A stretch of 64,000 nucleotides of DNA from Rhodoferax sp. OV413 (GCF_900104385.1 NZ_FNJA01000003.1:552918-616917); one strand, 5' to 3'; counted from the first letter of the stretch, positions 1-9,057 are shown. The notes: a model not told the origin generated them from the sequence alone. A program made the numbers and translations.

Positions 1-294
1 CAGCAAGCGCGCCTCGGCCACGAACGACTGCAGGCCCGCGCGGTAGCTGGCACCGTCCAGCGACGAACGGATGGACACCGACACCCCCTCGGCACGCCCC
101 GCCAGCGCGGTCGGCATGTATTCCTTGATGGCCACCGAGCGCTGCAGCGAATGGTCGTAGGCCTGGTAGACCATGCCAAAGCCGCCCACCCCCAGCAGGC
201 GGATGATCTCGAACTCACCCAGCCGTGCGCCGTTGGGCAACGCATCGGTATGGAGCACCTTGGGCGGCGCAGTGAGATGGACGGAGTTGGTCAT
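1..294 (-). CDS. Serine/threonine protein kinase, N-terminal part (cut by window edge)
   Basis: Reading leftward from the ATG at 294, 98 codons remain open to the window edge, so only the N-terminus is present. Residues 34-41 form a glycine-rich ATP loop ([15 protein letters not shown]), and VAIKEYMP around residues 55-61 carries the ATP-anchoring lysine (Lys57), as in Hanks-type kinases. The short N-terminal tail has no signal peptide, so the kinase domain is probably cytoplasmic. Bacterial kinases with this VAIKEYMP start often carry further C-terminal domains, which cannot be seen here. The gene is divergent from rlmJ. The family call is firm; the substrate is unknown. Confidence 0.85.
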   Translation of the reverse strand, partial: MTNSVHLTAPPKVLHTDALPNGARLGEFEIIRLLGVGGFGMVYQAYDHSLQRSVAIKEYMPTALAGRAEGVSVSIRSSLDGASYRAGLQSFVAEARLL

Positions 295-368
295 GGAACG
301 GTACGCAATGGTGCGAAGTTTAGTGCCCATGGCAACACCGCGGGCGTGGCTCTCGTTACCATAGGGGT

Positions 369-1271
369 ATGTTTAGTTACCGTCACGCCTTCCATGCAGG
401 CAACCACGCCGATGTGCTCAAACACACGGTTTTGATTGCAACCCTCAAATACCTCGCCGAAAAAGACCCGGCCCTGGCAGTGCTGGACACCCATGCCGGC
501 GCCGGTCTGTACCGGCTGGATGGCGACTACGCCGAAACCAGCGGCGAGGCGGCCAATGGCATCCTGAAGCTGCTGGCAGCCCCCGAGCCCGGACAGCCCC
601 CGTTCCAGGCGGCGCCCGCGCTGCAAGACTATCTGGACATGGTGGCCAGCTTCAACAAGTCGGGCGGCAAAAAAGTCTACCCCGGCTCGCCGTTCATCTT
701 GCAACAATTGTTACGCGACCACGACCGGCTCAAGCTGTTTGAACTGCACCCCACCGACAGCAAAACCCTGTCGGCCAATATCGCCCAGCTGGAGGCCGGC
801 CGCCAGGTCGCCGTATTCCGCGAAGACGGCTTTGAAGGCATCCGCAAGTTCTTACCCCCACCGAGCCGCCGCGCTTTGCTGCTCTGCGATCCTAGCTATG
901 AAATCAAGAGCGACTACAGCCGTGTGGCGGAGATGATTGGCAACTGCCTGAAGCTGTTTGCCACCGGCACCTACGCGGTCTGGTACCCGATCATTCCGCG
1001 CCCCGAAGCGCACGATCTGCCGCGCAAGCTCAAAACCCTCGCCACCAAGGCCGGCAAGAGCTGGCTGCACGCCACCCTGACCGTCAAGTTCAGCAAACTC
1101 ACCACCGACGCGGCGGGCGAAACCGTTCGCCCCGGCCTGCCCGCCAGCGGCATGTTCCTCATCAACCCACCGCACACATTGAAGGCCGCGCTCAAGCCGG
1201 CACTGGAGCAGATGGTGGAACGCCTGGGCCAGGACAAGCACGCCACCTCGACGCTGGATTCGGGCGGCTAA
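369..1271 (+). CDS. rlmJ: 23S rRNA (adenine(2030)-N6)-methyltransferase RlmJ
   Basis: The 300-residue protein opens with [19 protein letters not shown], the hallmark N-terminus of RlmJ (formerly YhiR/ComJ), slightly longer than the roughly 280-residue enterobacterial enzyme. RlmJ is a cytoplasmic SAM-dependent enzyme that N6-methylates A2030 of 23S r[17 protein letters not shown] segment forms the SAM-binding motif, and [14 protein letters not shown] is the catalytic motif IV; its core is DPSYE rather than the DPPY/NPPY of many adenine methyltransferases. The gene is monocistronic and divergent from the kinase fragment. The ATG at 369 is followed at once by the conserved N-terminus, so the start is secure although the ribosome site is weak. 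Confidence 0.93.
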   Translation: MFSYRHAFHAGNHADVLKHTVLIATLKYLAEKDPALAVLDTHAGAGLYRLDGDYAETSGEAANGILKLLAAPEPGQPPFQAAPALQDYLDMVASFNKSGGKKVYPGSPFILQQLLRDHDRLKLFELHPTDSKTLSANIAQLEAGRQVAVFREDGFEGIRKFLPPPSRRALLLCDPSYEIKSDYSRVAEMIGNCLKLFATGTYAVWYPIIPRPEAHDLPRKLKTLATKAGKSWLHATLTVKFSKLTTDAAGETVRPGLPASGMFLINPPHTLKAALKPALEQMVERLGQDKHATSTLDSGG

Positions 1272-1429
1272 TCCGGCAGGCGCAGCCCGGCGGCAGGGCT
1301 GCAACCCGGTCGTCGCGGGCGAATCGTCCGCCATCCATTGGTCGTTTCAAATTACGAAATTCGATATATCCGGTATCAGCAGACACTGGTTTTCGCCACT
1401 TCCCGGGCGCTTAAATTCGCTTAGCATGT

Positions 1430-1478
1430 AGCACCGCTCGGCGGTTCCCCGTCACACAGCGTGTGGCGGTCCCCTGCT
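1430..1478 (+). promoter_or_regulatory. Compact three-way-junction RNA leader, candidate riboswitch
   Basis: Two hairpins lie side by side: CCGC-TCG-GCGG (1434-1444) and a 9-bp stem CCGTCACAC-AGC-GTGTGGCGG (1449-1469, one G-U pair). Each is followed by a similar pyrimidine run (TTCCCC, TCCCC). A short outer helix AGCA/TGCT (1430-1433 with 1475-1478) would close a three-way junction. The element ends 27 nt before the first gene of a nucleoside importer operon that lacks a clear Shine-Dalgarno site. The pairing is seen in the sequence; ligand sensing is inference. It does not obviously match a purine-sensing class that I can recall. Confidence 0.35.
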
Positions 1479-1505
1479 TTCCTTTACTCAACCCATTTGT
1501 CCGCT

Positions 1506-2501
1506 ATGAAAATCACTTCCATTTCCCTGGCTGTAGCTGCTGCACTGTGCGCATTTGGAGCCCATGCCGCCGACCCCAAACTGGCGCTGGTCTACGGCAG
1601 CGGCGGCAAGTTCGACAAGTCCTTCAACCAGTCGGCCTATGAGGGCGCAGAGCGCTTCAAGAAGGACACCAAAATCGGCTACCTGGAAGCCCAGGTGAAC
1701 TCGGATGCGCAAAGCGAGCAGGTGCTGCGCCAGATGGCCCGCAAGAATGTCGACCTGGTGGTCTCCATCGGCTTCTCCATGACCAATGCGGTGACCACCG
1801 TGTCCAAGGAATTCCCCAAGGTCAAGTTCATGATCATTGACGACGAGGTCAAGGGCGACAACGTCAACTCCGTCACCTTCAAGGAGCAGGAAGGTTCTTA
1901 CTTGGTCGGCGTCGCTGCCGCACTGGCCAGCAAGTCGCAAAAAGTCGGCTTCATCGGCGGCATGGACGTGCCTCTGATCCGCGCCTTCGGCTGCGGCTAC
2001 GCCCAGGGCGTGAAGGCAGTGGACCCCAAAATCGAAGTCACCCAGAACATGGTCGGCACCACGCCCGCCGCCTGGAGCGACCCGGCCAAGGGCGGTGAGC
2101 TGGCCCGCGCGCAATTCGACCGTGGCGTCGACGTGGTGTTCGCCGCTGCCGGCGGTAGCGGCATGGGTGCGCTGCAAGCGGTCAAGGACAAGGGCAAACT
2201 CGGCATTGGCGTGGATTCCAACCAGAACCCGCTGTACCCCGGCTTCATCCTGACCTCCATGCTCAAGCGCGTGGACAACGCCACCTATGACGGCTTCATG
2301 AGCGTCAAGAACGGCACCTGGGCCGCTGGCGTGACCAACAAGGGCCTGAAAGAAGGCGGCGTGGACTGGGCGCTGGACGCCAACAACCGCAAGCTGATCA
2401 CCCCCGCCATGGAAACCCGCATCAAGCAGGCCGCCACCGACATCAAGTCGGGCAAGGTCAGCGTGGTGGACTACCGCGCCGCCAACAGCTGCCCCGTCTA
2501 A
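1506..2501 (+). CDS. BMP-family ABC transporter substrate-binding lipoprotein-like protein (nucleoside type)
   Basis: This is a 331-residue periplasmic solute-binding protein of the basic membrane protein (BMP/PnrA/Med) family. In this family the ligands are usually purine nucleosides. The first 21 residues (MKITSISLAVAAALCAFGAHA) form a type I signal peptide; there is no lipobox cysteine, so the mature protein is probably soluble. Family features include LALVYGSGGKFDKSFNQSAYEG at the mature N-terminus and a VVFAAAGGSGMGAL segment. The ATG at 1506 is chosen over an upstream in-frame start because the signal peptide begins there. It is the first gene of an operon with the ATPase, two permeases, ribokinase and nucleoside hydrolase, which supports nucleoside import. 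A structured leader precedes it. Confidence 0.9.
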   Translation: MKITSISLAVAAALCAFGAHAADPKLALVYGSGGKFDKSFNQSAYEGAERFKKDTKIGYLEAQVNSDAQSEQVLRQMARKNVDLVVSIGFSMTNAVTTVSKEFPKVKFMIIDDEVKGDNVNSVTFKEQEGSYLVGVAAALASKSQKVGFIGGMDVPLIRAFGCGYAQGVKAVDPKIEVTQNMVGTTPAAWSDPAKGGELARAQFDRGVDVVFAAAGGSGMGALQAVKDKGKLGIGVDSNQNPLYPGFILTSMLKRVDNATYDGFMSVKNGTWAAGVTNKGLKEGGVDWALDANNRKLITPAMETRIKQAATDIKSGKVSVVDYRAANSCPV

Positions 2502-2507
2502 CCAGGA

Positions 2508-4073
2508 GTGGCGTTGACGCTGCAACACAAGGGCGCCACCGCCGTGGCGCCGGTCGTGGAATTCCGGGGTATTTGCAAGCAGTTCGGCGCGGTCAAGGCC
2601 AACGCCAACGTCAGCTTCCGGATCCGCAAGGGCTCGATCCACGGCATCGTCGGAGAAAACGGCGCCGGCAAATCCACGCTGATGAGCATTCTGTACGGCT
2701 ACTACCAGGCCGACAGTGGGCAAATTCTGCTGGACGGCCAGCCCGTTCCCATCCGCAACAGCCAGGAAGCCATACAGCGCGGCATCGGCATGATCCACCA
2801 GCACTTCATGCTGGTGGACAGCTTTACCGTGCTGGAAAACATCATGCTGGGCGTGGAAGGCGCGCTGGTGCTGGATGCGAAGTTCAAGATCGCAGAACAA
2901 AAGCTGCGCGAACTCGGCGCCCAGTACCAACTGGAAGTCGACCCGAATGTGCGGGTCGAGCACCTGTCGGTGGGCGCCCAGCAACGGGTGGAAATCCTCA
3001 AGCTGATCTACCGCGGCGCCGACATCCTGATCCTGGACGAGCCCACTGCCGTACTCACCCCGCAGGAAACCGATGCGCTGTTCGCCATCCTGCGGGTGTT
3101 CCGCGACCAGGGCAAAACCATCATCCTGATCACCCACAAGCTGCAGGAAATCTTTGCGCTGACCGACCGCGTCACCGTGATGCGCGCCGGCACCGTGGTG
3201 GGCGAGGTCGATACCGCCACCAGCAGCCGCGAAGCCGTGGCCAGCCTGATGATCGGCCGCTCGATTGAGTCCACCTTGTCGCGCGGGCCCTACCAGCCCG
3301 GGGCGACGGTGCTGGATGTCGCGCATCTGGGCTTGCAGAATGCCCAAGGGGTGAAGCTGCTCGACGACCTGAGCTTCTCGGTGCGGGCTGGCGAGATTGT
3401 GGCCATCGCCGGCGTCTCCGGCAACGGCCAGTCGGAGCTGCTGGAAGTGCTGGCCGGCATGCGCCTGCCCAGCCATGGTGACATCCGCTACCAAGGCAAT
3501 CTTTTGCCCTATACCGGCCGGCGCGATGCCGACGGCCTACCCGCCGCCTACCGTACGCTGGGCATCGCCCATGCGCCGGAAGACCGCTTGCGCGAAGGCC
3601 TGGTCAAAGCCAATTCGGTGGCGCTCAACACCTTGCTCGGCCACCAGAACGACGCCGAATTCGCCGCCGGCTGGCTGCTCAACCCGCCCGCCATCCTGGC
3701 CCATGCGCAACAGCTGATCCAGGAATTCGACGTGCGCCCCACCGACCCGCAGCTGCGCGTCGGCCTGCTCTCCGGCGGAAATCAACAAAAAGTGGTGCTA
3801 GCGCGCGAGATTGCTGCGAAGCCTGCTCTCATTTTGATAGGACAGCCGACGCGCGGCGTGGACATCGGCTCGATTGAAACCATCCACCGCCGGCTGCTGG
3901 CGCTGCGCGATGCCGGCATTGCCATCGTGCTGGTGTCGGTAGAGCTGGAAGAAATCCGCGTGCTGGCCGACCGCATCCTGGTGATGTGTGGCGGCCGCAT
4001 CACCGGCGAGCTGGCGGCCGGCGATTTCGATACCACCCGCATCGGCTTGATGATGGGCGGCGTAAGCCACTGA
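2508..4073 (+). CDS. ABC transporter ATP-binding protein, duplicated (nucleoside/BMP type)
   Basis: The roughly 520-residue protein has two fused ATPase domains. The first carries Walker A GENGAGKST (about 49-57), signature LSVGAQQRVEI and Walker B LILDEPTAVLTP. The second has a degenerate P-loop (GVSGNGQSELLE, about 300), signature LLSGGNQQKVV and a degenerate Walker B (GQPTRGVD), as is usual for this importer family. It energises uptake with the adjacent BMP protein and permeases. The start is ambiguous: GTG at 2508 lies inside the AGGAG at 2504-2508, so TTG at 2514, five bases after that ribosome site, is at least as likely. Codons around 3796-3845 are unusually AT-rich (see findings). Confidence 0.92.
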   Translation: MALTLQHKGATAVAPVVEFRGICKQFGAVKANANVSFRIRKGSIHGIVGENGAGKSTLMSILYGYYQADSGQILLDGQPVPIRNSQEAIQRGIGMIHQHFMLVDSFTVLENIMLGVEGALVLDAKFKIAEQKLRELGAQYQLEVDPNVRVEHLSVGAQQRVEILKLIYRGADILILDEPTAVLTPQETDALFAILRVFRDQGKTIILITHKLQEIFALTDRVTVMRAGTVVGEVDTATSSREAVASLMIGRSIESTLSRGPYQPGATVLDVAHLGLQNAQGVKLLDDLSFSVRAGEIVAIAGVSGNGQSELLEVLAGMRLPSHGDIRYQGNLLPYTGRRDADGLPAAYRTLGIAHAPEDRLREGLVKANSVALNTLLGHQNDAEFAAGWLLNPPAILAHAQQLIQEFDVRPTDPQLRVGLLSGGNQQKVVLAREIAAKPALILIGQPTRGVDIGSIETIHRRLLALRDAGIAIVLVSVELEEIRVLADRILVMCGGRITGELAAGDFDTTRIGLMMGGVSH

Positions 4074-4077
4074 CCTT

Positions 4078-5172
4078 ATGAACCCACACAATCTGCCCCG
4101 CTGGGCCACCAACCTACTGCTGCCCATACTGAACCTCGTCTCGGCCATGCTGGTAGCGGGCGTGGTGATCTTTGCCCTGGGCGAAAGCCCGATCGAGTCG
4201 CTGGGCATCCTGGTCAACAGCGCCTTCCTGAACCCCGAGGGGCTGGGCTACACCCTGTTCTACGCCACCACCTTCATCTTCACCGGGCTGGCGGTGGCAT
4301 TTGCACTGCACGCCGGCCTGTTCAACATCGGCGGCGAAGGTCAGATGTACATCGGTGGCCTGGGCATGGCGCTGGTGGTGCTGAACATGGACGCCCACTG
4401 GGGTCCGTGGGTGGTGATTCCGCTGGCGATTGCGGCCAGCACCGTGTTCGGCGCAGCCTGGGCTTTCTTGCCCGGGTACTTGCAAGCCAAGCGCGGTAGC
4501 CATATCGTGGTGACCACCATCATGTTCAACTTCATCGCCTCCTCGCTGATGAACTACATCATCGTCAGCCTGCTGATCCCGGTCGGCCAGCAAAGCACGT
4601 CGAGCCGCCAGTTCGCCGAATCCGGCTGGCTGCCGCGGCTCAACGACTGGCTGCCGGTGCTGGGCCAGACTCCGGTGAACATCAGCTTCCTGCTGGCGCT
4701 GCTGGCGCTGGGCGCGTATGCACTGGTGATGTGGCGCACCTCCTGGGGCTATGGCGTCAGCACGGTCGGGCTGAATCCGCACGCCGCCCACTACGCGGGC
4801 ATTTCCATCAAGCGCACCATCATCGGCGTGATGGCGGTATCGGGTGCGCTGGCCGGCATGGCGGCAGTCAACAGCCAGATGGGCTCGTCGCACAACCTGG
4901 GCCTCAACTTCACTGCCGGCGCCGGCTTCATCGGCATCGCGGTGGCCCTGATGGGGCGCAACCACCCGATTGGCATCCTGCTGTCGGCCATTTTGTTTGG
5001 CGGGCTGATCCAGGGCGGGTTTGATTTGTCGCTGGAAAAATCCAACATCCCACCCGAGACCTTTGTGTTCATCCAGGGCCTGATCATCCTGTTCTGCGGC
5101 GCGATGGAAAACCTCTACGCCCCGGCCCTGGCTGCGCTGCTGCAGCGCTTTAAAAAGACGAGTGCCGCCTGA
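4078..5172 (+). CDS. ABC transporter permease, nucleoside/BMP type, subunit 1
   Basis: This 364-residue inner-membrane protein belongs to the branched-chain/ribose-type permease superfamily and has about ten hydrophobic segments. Its central region includes GLFNIGGEGQMYIGGLGMAL, a conserved stretch of the first permease of BMP-linked nucleoside importers. It starts four bases after the ATPase stop with no obvious ribosome site, which points to translational coupling. Its stop codon overlaps the start of the second permease (TGATG at 5170-5174). It forms the heterodimeric channel with the next gene product. Confidence 0.9.
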   Translation: MNPHNLPRWATNLLLPILNLVSAMLVAGVVIFALGESPIESLGILVNSAFLNPEGLGYTLFYATTFIFTGLAVAFALHAGLFNIGGEGQMYIGGLGMALVVLNMDAHWGPWVVIPLAIAASTVFGAAWAFLPGYLQAKRGSHIVVTTIMFNFIASSLMNYIIVSLLIPVGQQSTSSRQFAESGWLPRLNDWLPVLGQTPVNISFLLALLALGAYALVMWRTSWGYGVSTVGLNPHAAHYAGISIKRTIIGVMAVSGALAGMAAVNSQMGSSHNLGLNFTAGAGFIGIAVALMGRNHPIGILLSAILFGGLIQGGFDLSLEKSNIPPETFVFIQGLIILFCGAMENLYAPALAALLQRFKKTSAA

Positions 5173-6137
5173 TGGACGATATCCAACTCTCCAGCATCCT
5201 GGTCGCCATGGTGCGCAGCGCGCCGGTGCTGATTTTTGCGGCCCTGGGCGGCCTGTTCGCCGAGCGCTCGGGCATCGTCGACATCAGCCTGGAAGGCAAG
5301 ATACTGGGCAGCGCATTTGCCTCGGCCTGCGTCGCCTATGCCACGCAAAACCCCTGGTTCGGGGTGCTGGCCGGCATTGCCGTGTCCTGCCTGCTGGCCT
5401 TGCTGCACGGCTATGTGTGCATCCGACAACGCGGCAACCAACTGGTGTCGGGCATGGCCATCAACATCGCCGTCAGCGGCCTGACCTTTGTGCTTGCGCA
5501 GTTCTTCTTCCAGCAAGGCGGGCGCTCGCCCTCGCTGGACGAAGGGCGCTTCGGCGTGCTCAACATCCCCGGCACGCAGGGCCTGGCCGATGTACCGCTG
5601 CTGGGCTGGCTGCTGCGCCAGCTGATCGGCGGCCATACCGTGCTGGTGTACCTGGCGTTTCTGGCCGTGCCGCTGGTGCACTGGGTGGTCAACCACACCC
5701 GCTTTGGCCTGCGCCTGCGCGCCGTGGGCGACAACCCGCACGCGGCCGACACGGCCGGCATCAACGTGGGTCGCACGCGGTTTCTGGCCCTGCTGGTCGG
5801 CGGTGTGCTGTGCGGCTTGTCGGGTGCCTACCTGGCGATCGTGCAGACCGGATTCTTCCTCAGTGATATGTCGGCCGGCAACGGCTTTCTGGCGCTGGCG
5901 GCGCTGGTGTTTGGCAGCTGGCGCGCGGTACACACCACGCTGGGCTGCCTGATGTTTGCGTTCTTCAGCGCCCTGCAGATCCAGCTCGAAGGCGTGGTGC
6001 TGCCCGTCATCGGCAAGGTGCCGGGCTCGCTGATCCAGATGATTCCCTACATCGTCACCGTCATTATCCTGGCGGGCTTCATGGCCAAGTCGGTGGCCCC
6101 CAAGGCCATCGGCGTGCCCTTTATCAAATCGCGTTAA
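5172..6137 (+). CDS. ABC transporter permease, nucleoside/BMP type, subunit 2
   Basis: The 321-residue protein has multiple hydrophobic segments and is the partner permease of the upstream gene. LFAERSGIVDISLEGKILGS near the N-terminus matches the second permease of BMP importers, in which the NxxLEG-type motif is diagnostic. The ATG overlaps the preceding stop codon by one base, so the two permeases are co-translated. With the BMP protein and fused ATPase this completes a full importer. Together with the downstream ribokinase and nucleoside hydrolase, nucleosides are the most probable cargo. Confidence 0.9.
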   Translation: MDDIQLSSILVAMVRSAPVLIFAALGGLFAERSGIVDISLEGKILGSAFASACVAYATQNPWFGVLAGIAVSCLLALLHGYVCIRQRGNQLVSGMAINIAVSGLTFVLAQFFFQQGGRSPSLDEGRFGVLNIPGTQGLADVPLLGWLLRQLIGGHTVLVYLAFLAVPLVHWVVNHTRFGLRLRAVGDNPHAADTAGINVGRTRFLALLVGGVLCGLSGAYLAIVQTGFFLSDMSAGNGFLALAALVFGSWRAVHTTLGCLMFAFFSALQIQLEGVVLPVIGKVPGSLIQMIPYIVTVIILAGFMAKSVAPKAIGVPFIKSR

Positions 6138-6150
6138 CCTTTTCTGTCCC

Positions 6151-7080
6151 ATGATTTTTGTTGCTGGCTCAGCCAATCTTGATTTTGTAGTGCGTGCCTC
6201 CCACATCCCCGCACCGGGCGAAACCGTGCTGGGCCGCGCGTTCCAGACCTTCCCCGGCGGCAAGGGCGCGAACCAGGCCATCGCCTGCGCGCGCGCCGGT
6301 GGCGCCCCTACCCATATGCTGCTGGCACTGGGCGACGACGCCTTTGCCCAGCCACTCGAAGCCTCGCTGGCCGACGCCGGCGTGGTGTCGCACGTAGTGC
6401 GTACCGCGGACACGCCCACGGGCACCGCCTTCATCTGCGTCTCTGACGATGCCGAAAACGCCATCACCGTAGCCCCCGGCGCCAATCTTGCCCTGCAGGC
6501 CAAGCACCTGCCACCGCTGGCCGGCTTCAGCCACCTGCTGCTGCAGCTGGAGACGCCGCTGGACAGCGTCACCGCCTACGCCCAAGCGGCGCAGGCACAA
6601 GGCGTGCAAGTGGTGCTGAATGCCGCCCCTGCCCAATTGCTGCCGCCAGCCCTGCTGGCCACGGTAGACGTGCTGGTGGTGAACGAAGGCGAACTGGCCA
6701 GCGTGGCCCAGCACCAGGGCAGCGTGGCCGAGTGCCTGGAACGCCTGGCCGTGCCCTGCGTGGTCGTCACCCTGGGCCACCGCGGCTGCTGCGCCCGGCT
6801 GAACGGCCAGATCCTGCTGCAAGCCGCCTTCCCGGTAACGCCGGTAGACACCACCGCCGCGGGCGACAGCTTTTGCGGCGCACTCACCGCCGCCCTGGCC
6901 CAAGGCCACAGCCTGGCGCTGGCCATGCAATACGGCAGCGCTGCCGGCGCCATGGCCTGCACCCGGCCTGGCGCGCAGTCCAGCATTCCGACGCACGCCG
7001 AAGTACAGGCTTTGGTGCAGAGCGGCACGCCCGCGGGCGCGGACGCCGAACTGCGGGCATTCTGCGGATTCCCCGCCTAA
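6151..7080 (+). CDS. rbsK: Ribokinase (PfkB family)
   Basis: The 309-residue cytoplasmic sugar kinase carries the PfkB signatures FPGGKGANQAIACARAGG near residue 32 and DTTAAGDSFCGAL near residue 232, the latter with the anion hole and catalytic aspartate. The N-terminus FVAGSANLDFVV is typical of ribokinases. It would phosphorylate D-ribose released by the next enzyme, nucleoside hydrolase, sending the sugar to the pentose phosphate pathway. It lies 13 bp after the second permease in the same operon. Other PfkB sugar specificities cannot be excluded from motifs alone, but the context strongly favours ribose. Confidence 0.88.
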   Translation: MIFVAGSANLDFVVRASHIPAPGETVLGRAFQTFPGGKGANQAIACARAGGAPTHMLLALGDDAFAQPLEASLADAGVVSHVVRTADTPTGTAFICVSDDAENAITVAPGANLALQAKHLPPLAGFSHLLLQLETPLDSVTAYAQAAQAQGVQVVLNAAPAQLLPPALLATVDVLVVNEGELASVAQHQGSVAECLERLAVPCVVVTLGHRGCCARLNGQILLQAAFPVTPVDTTAAGDSFCGALTAALAQGHSLALAMQYGSAAGAMACTRPGAQSSIPTHAEVQALVQSGTPAGADAELRAFCGFPA

Positions 7081-7110
7081 CCTCTTTTATCTAGCACTGG
7101 ACCGAACGCC

Positions 7111-8094
7111 ATGAGCACACCTACCAAAGTCATTTTTGATACCGATCCTGGCGTGGACGACGCCATGGCCCTGTACTTCGCGCTGGCCCACCCGGCCATC
7201 GACGTGGTCGGCATCACCACCACCTTCGGCAATGTGACGGTGGAACAGGCAGCCACCAACGCCCTGTACCTCACCGCCATCGCCGGCAAGACGATTCCCG
7301 TCACCAAAGGCGTGGCCACGCCCTGGGTCAAGCCCGGCGAAGCGCCGCCCGCCTTCATCCACGGCGCCGATGGCCTGGGCAACCTGGCCTCGCGCGTCGC
7401 CACCAGCAACCAACTGGACCCACGCTCCAGCGCCCAGTTCATCGTCGACATGGCGCGCGCCCACCCCGGTGAAATCACCCTGGTGGCCGTTGGCCCACTG
7501 GGCAATCTGAGCCTGGCCCTGAAGCTGGAACCCCAGTTGCCCAAGCTGTTGAAGGAAGTGATCCTGATGGCCGGCACCGTGACCGAGCCCGGCAATGTAT
7601 CGCCAGTCGCCGAAGCCAATGTGTGGAACGACCCGCACGCGGCTGACCATGTGTTCACCGCCGGCTGGAAGCTGACCATGGTCGGCCTGGACGTGACCCA
7701 CCGCGTGATCGTGCCGCTGGCCATGTTCAAGAAGATTGCCGACAAGCAAAAGCACATCGCCACCGATGTGCTGCACCACGCGGTCAGCTTCTACGCCGAC
7801 TTCTACAGCGGCATCTACCCGCATGTGGCCAAGATCCACGGCTGCTTCGGCCACGACGTGCTGGCCTTCATCTACCTGGTGAACCCCGAGCTGTTCACCA
7901 TCGAGTCGGGCGCCATCCGCGTCGCCACCGAGGGCATCGCCAACGGCCAGACCATGATGAAGCGCAAGGACATCTTCCACCCGCAGGCCGGCTGGGCCGA
8001 CAAGCCGGCTACCCAGGTCTGCATGCAGGTCCAGGCCGAAGCCTGCAACACGCTGCTGGAAGAAGTGCTAATGTCGGATTGGCTGCCGCGCTAA
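7111..8094 (+). CDS. Nucleoside hydrolase (inosine-uridine preferring type)
   Basis: The 327-residue protein begins with VIFDTDPGVDDAMALYFAL. The DTDPGxDDA cluster binds the catalytic calcium in nucleoside N-ribohydrolases. The C-terminal half has the expected FYADFY...HDVLAF region, with an aspartate preceded by histidine completing the metal site. It hydrolyses imported nucleosides to free base and ribose, and ribokinase upstream consumes the ribose. No signal peptide is present, so it acts in the cytoplasm after import. The base preference (inosine, uridine, purine) cannot be told from sequence. Confidence 0.92.
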   Translation: MSTPTKVIFDTDPGVDDAMALYFALAHPAIDVVGITTTFGNVTVEQAATNALYLTAIAGKTIPVTKGVATPWVKPGEAPPAFIHGADGLGNLASRVATSNQLDPRSSAQFIVDMARAHPGEITLVAVGPLGNLSLALKLEPQLPKLLKEVILMAGTVTEPGNVSPVAEANVWNDPHAADHVFTAGWKLTMVGLDVTHRVIVPLAMFKKIADKQKHIATDVLHHAVSFYADFYSGIYPHVAKIHGCFGHDVLAFIYLVNPELFTIESGAIRVATEGIANGQTMMKRKDIFHPQAGWADKPATQVCMQVQAEACNTLLEEVLMSDWLPR

Positions 8095-8116
8095 GCCCTT
8101 TCAAGGAGAGGTATCC

Positions 8117-8959
8117 ATGCAATTCCCCGTCGTCAATTACCACAGCCCCACCGCTGCGCAAGACTTCTGCAAGAGCCTGCACGAGACCGGTTTCGGGGTG
8201 TTGGCCAACCATCCGCTCGACCAGCATCTGGTGGACGGCATCTATGCCGAGTGGCTGGCCTTCTTCGGCTCCGAGGCCAAGCACAAGTATGCGCACAACC
8301 CGGAAACGCACGACGGCTACTTCTCCCCCGCCGTGTCCGAAACCGCTAAGGGCAACGACAAGCGCGACCTCAAAGAGTTCTTTCATATCTACCCCTGGGG
8401 CCGCTATCCAGCCGAGGTGTCGGATGCGGCGCAGCGCTACTACCAAGCCGGCAGCGCCCTGGCCGCCGAGCTGCTGAAATGGGTGGAGGACAACTCGCCG
8501 CCCGAGGTCCGCGCCCGCTACTCCGAACCCCTGCCCAAGATGATCGAGGGCTGCGACCAGACCCTGCTGCGGGTGCTGCATTACCCGCCGCTGCGCGGCA
8601 ACGAAGAACCCGGCAGCGTGCGCGCTGCCGCCCATGGCGACATCAACCTGCTGACCATCCTGCCCGCGGCCACCGAGCCCGGCCTGCAGGTGCTGGGCAA
8701 GGACCAGCAGTGGTACGACGTACCCTGCGACTTCGGCCTGCTGATCGTCAACATCGGCGACATGCTGCAAGAAGCCTCCGGCCATTACTACCCGTCCACC
8801 ACCCACCGGGTGCTGAATCCCACGGGCGAAGGCCGCTTCAAGTCGCGGGTTTCGCTGCCACTGTTCCTGCACCCGCGGCGCGACGTGGTGCTGTCGGAGC
8901 GCTACACGGTAAAAAGCTATTTCGACGAGCGCATGCAGGAGCTGCGCGGAGGGAAATAG
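8117..8959 (+). CDS. 2-oxoglutarate/Fe(II)-type oxygenase, isopenicillin N synthase-like
   Basis: This 280-residue protein of the 2OG-Fe(II) oxygenase superfamily shows the iron triad as H-x-D in AAHGDINLLTIL and the distal histidine in STTHRVLNP, followed by an arginine in SRVSLPLF that would bind the co-substrate carboxylate. An excellent ribosome site (AAGGAGAGG) precedes the ATG. It sits 22 bp after the nucleoside hydrolase, so it may oxidise a nucleobase or nucleoside product. Known 2OG enzymes do hydroxylate xanthine or thymine, but nothing in the sequence fixes the substrate. The family call is firm, the role is inference. A family-B repeat follows directly after its stop. Confidence 0.85.
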   Translation: MQFPVVNYHSPTAAQDFCKSLHETGFGVLANHPLDQHLVDGIYAEWLAFFGSEAKHKYAHNPETHDGYFSPAVSETAKGNDKRDLKEFFHIYPWGRYPAEVSDAAQRYYQAGSALAAELLKWVEDNSPPEVRARYSEPLPKMIEGCDQTLLRVLHYPPLRGNEEPGSVRAAAHGDINLLTILPAATEPGLQVLGKDQQWYDVPCDFGLLIVNIGDMLQEASGHYYPSTTHRVLNPTGEGRFKSRVSLPLFLHPRRDVVLSERYTVKSYFDERMQELRGGK

Positions 8960-8962
8960 GCT

Positions 8963-9057
8963 CACCCCCAGGCTCCACGCTGCGCGTTTCCGCCACCCCC
9001 CTTGCAAGGGGCGAGACCAGTGGCCCGGCGGAGCCGGTTCCACGGTATCCCTGGAAT
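8963..9057 (+). repeat. Family-B intergenic repeat, copy 1
   Basis: About 95 bp, beginning CACCCCCAGGCT four bases after the oxygenase stop and ending near CCGGTTCCACGG...CCTGG. It contains the self-complementary CCCCTTGCAAGGGG and a GGCCCGGCGGAGCCGG hairpin. A second, clearly homologous copy lies in the opposite orientation at 36338-36444. It separates the nucleoside operon from the 5'-nucleotidase gene and ends about 60 bp before that gene's start. Confidence 0.8.

Noticed and set aside
1488..3494. Very long open frame antisense to the BMP/ABC transporter genes
   Set aside because: Histidine-, glycine- and alanine-rich shadow of strongly GC-biased genes; no ribosome site or family resemblance.
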